A stretch of 64,000 bases of DNA, taken from assembly GCF_030316845.1 (NCBI RefSeq), contig NZ_JASZYS010000002.1, positions 248,001 to 312,000 of the forward strand, written 5' to 3'. Under the pieces are notes generated by a model. The model made no database searches. It worked only from the letters and a program-made list of their open reading frames with translations, and had not been told where the DNA came from. Positions within the stretch are counted from its first letter, which is position 1. Each line of letters starts with the position of its first letter. The translations under genes were made by a program, and so were the position numbers. Below are positions 54,441 to 64,000 of this stretch, in pieces. Source of the stretch: Variovorax davisae. Lineage in GTDB: Bacteria; Pseudomonadota; Gammaproteobacteria; Burkholderiales; Burkholderiaceae_C.

Positions 54441-55571
54441 ATGAGCCTCGCGTCCTACGCCAGCGACCCGGCCCGCTCGCGCGGCCGGCGATACGCCGAG
54501 GCGCCGGCGCCGACCCGCGACGCCTTCCAGCGCGACCGGGACCGCATCGTCCACTCGACCGCGTTCCGGCGCCTGGTCTACAAGACCCAGGTGTTCCTCA
54601 ACCACGAGGGCGATCTGTTCCGCACCCGTCTGACGCACTCGCTCGAGGTCGCGCAGCTCGGGCGCTCGATCGCGCGCGCGCTGCGTCTCAATGAAGACCT
54701 GGTCGAGGCGATCGCGCTGGCCCACGACCTCGGCCACACCCCCTTCGGCCATGCCGGACAGGATGCGCTCGACGCCTGCATGCAGGCGCATGGCGGCTTC
54801 GAGCACAACCTGCAGAGCCTGCGGGTGGTCGACCAGTTGGAGCACCGCTATCCGCAATACGACGGCCTCAACCTGAGCTTCGAGACCCGCGAGGGCATCC
54901 TCAAGCACTGCTCGCGCGCCAATGCCGAGCGCCTCGAGGCCGCCGAGCCCGGCGGGGTGGGGCGGCGCTTCTGCGACCGAACCCAGCCCGGGCTGGAAGC
55001 GCAGCTGTGCAACCTGGCCGACGAGATCGCCTACAACGCCCACGACATCGACGACGGCGTCCGGTCGGGGCTGATCAGCATCGAGCACCTGGGCGAGGTA
55101 GCCCTGTTCGATCGCCACCGGCGCGCGGCCTTGGCCGAGCACCCGGGGCTGGAAGGCCGGCGGGTGCTCTACGAGACGATCCGCCGGATGCTGAGCGCCC
55201 AGGTCTATGACGTCATCGACGCCACCCGCAGCGCGCTCGAGGCCGCCGCGCCGGCCGATGCCGACGCGGTGCGGCGAAGCGACCCGCTGGTGCTCTTCAG
55301 CACCGGAATGCGGGCCGAATCGACCGCGCTCAAGCGCTTCCTGTTTCGCAATCTCTATCGCCACCCGCAGGTGGTGCAGACCGCCGAGCAGGCGCAGGGC
55401 GTGGTGCGCGCGCTGTTCGATGCCTACCTGGCGGCGCCCGCGGAGATGCCCGCGGCCTTCGCCCGGCGCGACGACCGGCAGCGCGGCGTGGCCGACTACA
55501 TCGCCGGCATGACCGATCGCTTTGCGATCCGCGAGTACGAGCGCCTCACGGGGCAGCGGTGGGTGCAATGA
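54441..55571 (+). CDS. dGTP triphosphohydrolase-like HD-domain protein
   Basis: A 376-residue HD-superfamily enzyme of the Dgt-like group, which cuts dNTPs into nucleoside and triphosphate. Metal-binding residues are seen in 'TRLTHSLEVAQLG' (first His) and 'ALAHDLGHTPFGHAG' (HD pair), with Asp in 'DEIAYNAHDIDDG'. 'FRRLVYKTQVF' near residue 48 is a family mark. Placement after aroKB is conserved in betaproteobacteria. I chose the ATG at 54441. In this shorter group, the exact nucleotide preference is uncertain. Confidence 0.93.
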   Translation: MSLASYASDPARSRGRRYAEAPAPTRDAFQRDRDRIVHSTAFRRLVYKTQVFLNHEGDLFRTRLTHSLEVAQLGRSIARALRLNEDLVEAIALAHDLGHTPFGHAGQDALDACMQAHGGFEHNLQSLRVVDQLEHRYPQYDGLNLSFETREGILKHCSRANAERLEAAEPGGVGRRFCDRTQPGLEAQLCNLADEIAYNAHDIDDGVRSGLISIEHLGEVALFDRHRRAALAEHPGLEGRRVLYETIRRMLSAQVYDVIDATRSALEAAAPADADAVRRSDPLVLFSTGMRAESTALKRFLFRNLYRHPQVVQTAEQAQGVVRALFDAYLAAPAEMPAAFARRDDRQRGVADYIAGMTDRFAIREYERLTGQRWVQ

Positions 55572-55589
55572 GCCCCCTTCCGCCCGCTC

Positions 55590-55616
55590 CCACCGCAGTG
55601 CGAAGCACGGAGGTGG
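55590..55616 (+). promoter_or_regulatory. Hairpin that contains the MFS gene ribosome-binding site
   Basis: CCACC (55590-55594) pairs with GGTGG (55612-55616), and inside GTGC-GAA-GCAC (55598-55608) forms a small hairpin. The ribosome-binding site GGAGG (55609-55613), 7 nt before the GTG start, is partly in the stem. The 'GTGCGAAGCACGGAGGT' style recalls repeats found between genes in this family. Confidence 0.4.
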
Positions 55617-55620
55617 CCTC

Positions 55621-56871
55621 GTGACCCGGCCGAGGATTCCGGTCGCCGCGCTGGCAGTCGTCGCGGGCGGCGTCGCCGCTGCGCTGCACATCGGCAAGCT
55701 GCCGCCGGCCGTGCCGGCCTTGCAGGCCAGCCTGGGCATCGGGCTGGTGCAGGCGGGATTCCTGCTTTCGCTGGTGCAGGTCGCCGGCATGAGCCTGGGC
55801 CTGGGCGTCGGCTTGATGGCGGATGCCATCGGTCTTCGGCGCAGCATGCTGGCCGGACTGGCGCTGCTCGCCGGCGCCAGCGCGATCGGTGGCGGCGTCG
55901 GTGCCTGGATCGACGACCCGGCCCAGGCCTTCGCCTGGCTGCTCGCGCTGCGGGCGCTCGAGGGTGTCGGCTTCCTGCTGGCCGTGATGCCGGGGCCCGG
56001 ACTGATCGGTGCCGTCGCGCCGGTGGGCGCGGACAAGGCGGCCATCGGACTCTGGGGCGCCTACATGCCGCTTGGCGTCGCCTTGGCGCTGCTGGTCGGG
56101 CCGGCGCTGATCGCCCGGGCCGGCTGGCCGGGCTGGTGGTTCGCCCTGGCGGCGGCTACGGCCAGCGCGGCCGCCTGGGTGGCGCTGGTGGTGCCGGCCG
56201 ACGGCGCCCGTCGCGGCGCCGCGCCCGCTGGCTCGTCGCAAGGGTGGGGCGTGCGCCTGCGCGACACGCTGGGCGCGGGCGGTCCGTGGACGCTGGCGCT
56301 GGCGTTCGCAGTCTATGCCTCGCAGTGGATCGCCGTGATCGGATTCCTGCCGGCGATCTATGTCGACGCCGGCATCCCGAGCGGCTGGAACGCGGCACTG
56401 ACCGCGCTCGCCGCGGCCCTCAACATCATCGGCAACGTGGTCGGCGGCCGGCTGCTCCAGCAGGGGCTGCCGCCGGTGCGGCTGTTGCGCTGGGGCTTCG
56501 TCGTGATGGCACTGGCGAGCGTCGCGGCCTTTCTCCGGATCGGGCCGCCCGAGGCCGCCTGGAGCCTGCCGCCGGCCCTGCGCTACCTGGCGGTCTGCCT
56601 GTTTTCGCTCGGCGGCGGCATGGTGCCGGCGACCTTGTTCATGCTCAGCGTGCGGCTGGCGCCAGGGCCCGCCACGGTCTCGACCACCGTGGGCCTGATG
56701 CAGCAGGCCTCGTCGTTCGGGCAGTTCGTCGCCCCGCCGGTCGTGGCCTGGCTGGCCCATCGCACGGGCGGCTGGCAATGGACCTGGATCGTCACCTTGT
56801 CGTGCTCGCTGGCGGGCCTGGGCCTGGCGGCCCGGTTGGCCCGGCCGGTCGCCCGGAGGGGCGCGGCATGA
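55621..56871 (+). CDS. Major facilitator superfamily transporter (CynX/NimT-like)
   Basis: A 416-residue inner-membrane transporter with about twelve helices in two halves. Loop features are 'GVGLMADAIGLRRSMLAG' (MFS motif A-like) and, in the second half, 'VGGRLLQQGLPPVRLLRWG'. The start is GTG at 55621 with GGAGG 7 nt upstream; the open frame before it crosses the dGTPase gene's end. It overlaps the DUF1415 gene by 4 bp (ATGA). Substrate unknown; similarity suggests a small anion or drug exporter, but that is weak. Confidence 0.87.
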   Translation: MTRPRIPVAALAVVAGGVAAALHIGKLPPAVPALQASLGIGLVQAGFLLSLVQVAGMSLGLGVGLMADAIGLRRSMLAGLALLAGASAIGGGVGAWIDDPAQAFAWLLALRALEGVGFLLAVMPGPGLIGAVAPVGADKAAIGLWGAYMPLGVALALLVGPALIARAGWPGWWFALAAATASAAAWVALVVPADGARRGAAPAGSSQGWGVRLRDTLGAGGPWTLALAFAVYASQWIAVIGFLPAIYVDAGIPSGWNAALTALAAALNIIGNVVGGRLLQQGLPPVRLLRWGFVVMALASVAAFLRIGPPEAAWSLPPALRYLAVCLFSLGGGMVPATLFMLSVRLAPGPATVSTTVGLMQQASSFGQFVAPPVVAWLAHRTGGWQWTWIVTLSCSLAGLGLAARLARPVARRGAA

Positions 56872-57440
56872 TCGACGGCGCGCCGGTTTCCGCCGCGCAA
56901 GCCGAAGCCGACACCCGGCGCTGGCTCGAGCGCGCCGTGATCGGGCTCAACCTGTGCCCCTTCGCCAAGGCGGTGCACGTGCGGGGCCAGGTTCACTATG
57001 CCGCCTACCTGGCGGGCGACGAGGCCGGACTGATCGACGCGCTGCTCGCCGAGGCCCACGCGCTGGCCGCCAGCGCTGCGTCGGCGCGCGACACGACGCT
57101 GCTGATGGCCCCCAACGCGCTGGCCGATTTTCTCGATTTCAACGATTTCACGGCGCGGGCCGAGCGGCGCCTGGCGCGCGCCGGCTTCGACGGCGTGCTC
57201 CAGCTGGCGAGCTTCCACCCGCGCTTCCAGTTCGGCGGCACGGAGGCCGACGACATCACGAACGCCACCAACCGGGCGCCCCATCCCACGCTGCACCTGC
57301 TGCGCGAGGACAGCGTGGGCCGGGCGGTGGACGCCTTTCCGCAGGCCGAGGCGATCTTCGGCCGCAACATCGAGACGCTCGAAGCGTTGGGTGCCGACGG
57401 CTGGGCCGCGCTCGACGTCGGGCCCGGGAGTGCATCATGA
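56868..57440 (+). CDS. DUF1415 family protein
   Basis: A 190-residue cytosolic protein. The start motif 'RRWLERAVIGLNLCPFAKAV' and the later 'FNDFTARAERRL' and 'LASFHPRFQFGGTEADDITN' are typical of DUF1415. Conserved Cys, His and Asp suggest an enzyme or metal site, but no activity is established. It is coupled to both neighbours: ATGA overlaps with the MFS gene and with the methyltransferase (57437). Such coupling implies a shared pathway of unknown nature. Confidence 0.87.
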   Translation: MIDGAPVSAAQAEADTRRWLERAVIGLNLCPFAKAVHVRGQVHYAAYLAGDEAGLIDALLAEAHALAASAASARDTTLLMAPNALADFLDFNDFTARAERRLARAGFDGVLQLASFHPRFQFGGTEADDITNATNRAPHPTLHLLREDSVGRAVDAFPQAEAIFGRNIETLEALGADGWAALDVGPGSAS

Positions 57441-58297
57441 ACAAGGCGGCGAAGGCGACCAGGGCCGAGGCGGAAGTGCTGGCCGAGCTGCGGCCGGGCC
57501 AGTCGGTCGAGCTGCTGAAGGAACTGCACATCCTCACGCGCGAAGGCCGGCTCAACCAGGATTCGCGGCGCAAGCTCAAGCAGGTCTACCACCTGTTCCA
57601 GTTCATCGAGAAGCTGCTGCGCGAGCTCCCCGGCGAGGGGGCCGAGGCCTCGCTGGCCGACCATGGCGCGGGCAAGTCGTACCTCGGCTTCATCATCTAC
57701 GACCTGTTCTTCAAGCAGGGCGGCGCCGGCCATGTCTACGGCATCGAGACCCGGGCCGAGCTGGTCGAGAAGTCGCGCGCGCTGGCCGCGCGGCTGGGCT
57801 TCGAGCGCATGGCCTTCCTCAACCTGACGGTGGCCGAATCCGCGACCGCGGCGGAACTGCCGCCGCGCATCGATGTCGTCACCGCGCTCCATGCGTGCGA
57901 CACGGCCACCGACGACGCGATCGCCTTCGGGCTGGCCAAGCAGGCGCGCTTCATGGTGCTGGTGCCTTGCTGCCAGGCCGAGATCGCCGCCTGCCTGCGC
58001 GAGACCAAGGCGCTGGCGCTGTCTCGCACGCCGCTGGCGGAGCTGTGGCGCCATCCGCTGCACACGCGCGAGATCGGCAGCCAACTCACCAACGTGCTGC
58101 GCTGCCTGTACCTCGAAGCCAGCGGCTACCAGGTGACGGTGACGGAGCTGGTGGGCTGGGAGCACAGCATGAAGAACGAGCTCATCATCGCGCGCCGCAC
58201 CGGGCAGCGCAAAGCCAGCGCGGCCGAGCGGCTGCGCGAATTGCTCGACCAGTTCGGCCTGGCATCGCTGCTCGAGACCCGCTTCCGGCTGGCCTGA
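57437..58297 (+). CDS. SAM-dependent methyltransferase (Methyltransf_32-like)
   Basis: A 286-residue class I methyltransferase. The SAM loop is 'ADHGAGKSYLGFIIYDLFF', then an acidic strand end 'VYGIET', and later 'VVTALHACDTATDDAIAFG' and 'FMVLVPCCQAEIA', a Cys-Cys-Gln pattern shared by the PF13679-type family. An N-terminal helical region precedes the fold. The ATG overlaps the DUF1415 stop by 4 bp. The acceptor (RNA, protein or small molecule) is unknown; eukaryotic members of this family methylate RNA or protein. Confidence 0.85.
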   Translation: MNKAAKATRAEAEVLAELRPGQSVELLKELHILTREGRLNQDSRRKLKQVYHLFQFIEKLLRELPGEGAEASLADHGAGKSYLGFIIYDLFFKQGGAGHVYGIETRAELVEKSRALAARLGFERMAFLNLTVAESATAAELPPRIDVVTALHACDTATDDAIAFGLAKQARFMVLVPCCQAEIAACLRETKALALSRTPLAELWRHPLHTREIGSQLTNVLRCLYLEASGYQVTVTELVGWEHSMKNELIIARRTGQRKASAAERLRELLDQFGLASLLETRFRLA

Positions 58298-58339
58298 GCC
58301 CGCGCCCCGTCCCGCGATCGTTCTGCGCCGTCCTCCGTC

Positions 58340-59035
58340 ATGGCACGACTGCCCCGCCTCACGCTCGCCGGCCAGCCGCATCACGTGATCCAGCGTGGCA
58401 ACAACCGGCAGCCGGTGTTCCTGGACCGCGCCGACCGCGAGATGTTCCTCGGCCTGCTGGGCGAGAACGCCGCGCGCTTCGGCATCGCGCTGCACGCCTA
58501 TGTCCTGATGGACAACCACTTCCACCTGCTGGCCACGCCGTCGACCGCCGACGGGCTGCCGCAATGGATGCAGGCCGTGGGCCGGCGCTATGTCCGCTAC
58601 TTCAACGACCGGCACGGGCGCAGCGGAACCCTGTGGGAGGGGCGCTACAAGTCGACGCTGATCCAGACCGAGCGCTACCTGCTGGCCTGCATGGCCTACA
58701 TGGACCTGAATCCGGTGCGCGCCGGCATGGTGGGGGAGGCCCGCGAGCATCCGTGGTCCAGCCACGGGCACTATGCCGGCCTGGTGCACGACAAGCTGCT
58801 GACGCCGCATCCCCTCTACTGGACGCTGGGCAACACGCCCTTCGCGCGCGAGGCCGCCTATGCCGAAATGGTGCGCGCGGGCGTTCCGGCCGCGGCGCAG
58901 GCGCTGCTGACCGAAGCCACCTTGCACGGGTGGGCCGCCGGCGACCCTGAATTCGTGGATTCGTTACAAAAAACGACAGGCCGCCGTACAGCGAAAGCGC
59001 GAGCCGGGAGGCCGCCGCTGCCTGGAAAGTCGTAG
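58340..59035 (+). CDS. REP-associated tyrosine transposase (RAYT, Y1_Tnp family)
   Basis: A 231-residue single-domain HUH nuclease. It has the family start 'RLTLAGQPHHVIQRGNNRQPVF', the HUH motif 'DNHFHLL' (His-hydrophobic-His), a catalytic Tyr likely in 'VGRRYVRYFN', and 'GTLWEGRYKSTLI', 'YMDLNPVRAGMV'. RAYTs cut and move single-stranded REP hairpins and are often domesticated. The tail after residue 205 is Lys/Arg-rich. It seems intact. It lies between the methyltransferase and gltB with an AT-rich 3' region. Confidence 0.93.
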   Translation: MARLPRLTLAGQPHHVIQRGNNRQPVFLDRADREMFLGLLGENAARFGIALHAYVLMDNHFHLLATPSTADGLPQWMQAVGRRYVRYFNDRHGRSGTLWEGRYKSTLIQTERYLLACMAYMDLNPVRAGMVGEAREHPWSSHGHYAGLVHDKLLTPHPLYWTLGNTPFAREAAYAEMVRAGVPAAAQALLTEATLHGWAAGDPEFVDSLQKTTGRRTAKARAGRPPLPGKS

Positions 59036-59157
59036 CAAAAAGGCGTGGATATACATTGCCCTTTCTTGATTTCTTGCTCCTCTTTTTGATGTGTCCCTGA
59101 TTTAAAGCCGACAAAATTTATCGGAAATAAATTGGAATCTGACCCCAATTAAAGAGT
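59036..59157 (+). mobile_element. AT-rich 3' tail of the RAYT element with inverted repeats
   Basis: A gene-free stretch, much richer in A/T than its surroundings. It holds CCGA-N9-TCGG (59108-59124) and AATTGG-N9-CCAATT (59130-59150), the latter within 'GGAATCTGACCCC', a sequence I associate with the ends of RAYT-type insertions. No matching copy exists upstream of the transposase gene, so only one end can be proposed. It stops a few bases before the gltB promoter. Confidence 0.5.
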
Positions 59158-59186
59158 TTGGCATTATTTGTGCAAAGCAATATGCT
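59158..59186 (+). promoter_or_regulatory. gltB promoter
   Basis: TTGGCA (59158-59163), a 17-bp spacer, and TATGCT (59181-59186) form a strong sigma-70 promoter. Its start lies about 27 nt before the gltB ATG, with GAAGGAG as ribosome-binding site. Confidence 0.7.
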
Positions 59187-59219
59187 CCTTTTCCCTGCGA
59201 AAACTGAAGGAGCACGCCC

Positions 59220-63962
<4,743 letters not shown>

Positions 63963-63993
63963 AGAGCGACAACGAACAGAACAGGAAAGCACG

Positions 63994-64000
63994 ATGGGAA
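63994..64000 (+). CDS. gltD: Start of glutamate synthase small subunit (GltD), truncated by window edge
   Basis: ATGGGAA at the right edge encodes 'MG' and a further partial codon, with AGGAAAG about 6 nt upstream. GltD is the usual next gene and its proteins start 'MGK'. Identification rests on position and two residues only. Confidence 0.6.

Noticed and set aside
58298..59157. A complete insertion sequence with two terminal inverted repeats
   Set aside because: Only the right-hand repeat is visible and no target-site duplication can be found; RAYT genes are usually not flanked like IS elements.

Overview
The window is GC-rich chromosomal DNA of a betaproteobacterium, most likely order Burkholderiales, family Comamonadaceae (Variovorax-like). 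This is inferred from gene content and order: pilMNOPQ-aroK-aroB-dgt-gltB, System II cytochrome c maturation (ResB/CcsB) behind a cytochrome c4, msrPQ, lptM-lysA, tandem lipid A acyltransferases divergent from metK, and a GroESL operon with a perfect CIRCE element. Nearly all of the sequence is coding, with tight ATGA/TGATG overlaps. I see no rRNA, tRNA or CRISPR array. The only mobile-type gene is one Y1/REP-associated tyrosine transposase.

Region by region. 1-6510: a dipeptide/oligopeptide-type ABC importer operon (permease B, permease C, two ATPases, binding protein) with an M20 amidohydrolase inside it. 6648-16439: a sugar-phosphate block, namely zwf, a divergent AfuABC-like ABC importer, a YihX-like HAD phosphatase, a convergent lipocalin, then tal-pgi. 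16533-19092: a DUF805 protein, a shared terminator, and groL/groS under CIRCE. 19301-23575 (minus strand): a phospholipase D-type lipoprotein, a HAD hydrolase, phosphoglucomutase and a small membrane protein. 23681-29512: a Fur-box promoter, a siderophore TonB receptor, a PepSY membrane protein, a 71-residue membrane protein and a second TonB receptor. 29536-35079: a phosphoribosyltransferase, metK with a structured leader, two lipid A acyltransferases, an epoxide-hydrolase-like enzyme and engB. 35150-41168: cytochrome c4, resB, ccsB, msrP, msrQ. 41158-47428: lysA, lptM, an OafA-type acyltransferase of less certain origin, cyaY, and penicillin-binding protein 1A. 47658-58297: type IV pilus pilMNOPQ, aroK, aroB, a dGTPase-like gene, an MFS transporter, a DUF1415 protein and a methyltransferase. 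58340-64000: the transposase with its AT-rich tail, then gltB and the first codons of gltD.

The most interesting hypothesis is that 6648-16439 is one functional unit that imports phosphorylated sugars and uses them directly. The importer looks like AfuABC, a hexose-/heptose-phosphate transporter family usually mis-annotated as ferric iron uptake. It is flanked by the enzymes that take glucose-6-P (zwf), fructose-6-P (pgi), sedoheptulose-7-P (tal) and glucose-1-P (YihX-like HAD; pgm lies nearby). The zwf/importer intergenic region carries nested perfect inverted repeats that look like operators. Other points worth checking are a base-paired metK leader that would hide the ribosome-binding site, a perfect 11-bp hairpin on the pilQ stop codon, three leaderless-looking promoters, and the transposase tail lying against the gltB promoter.
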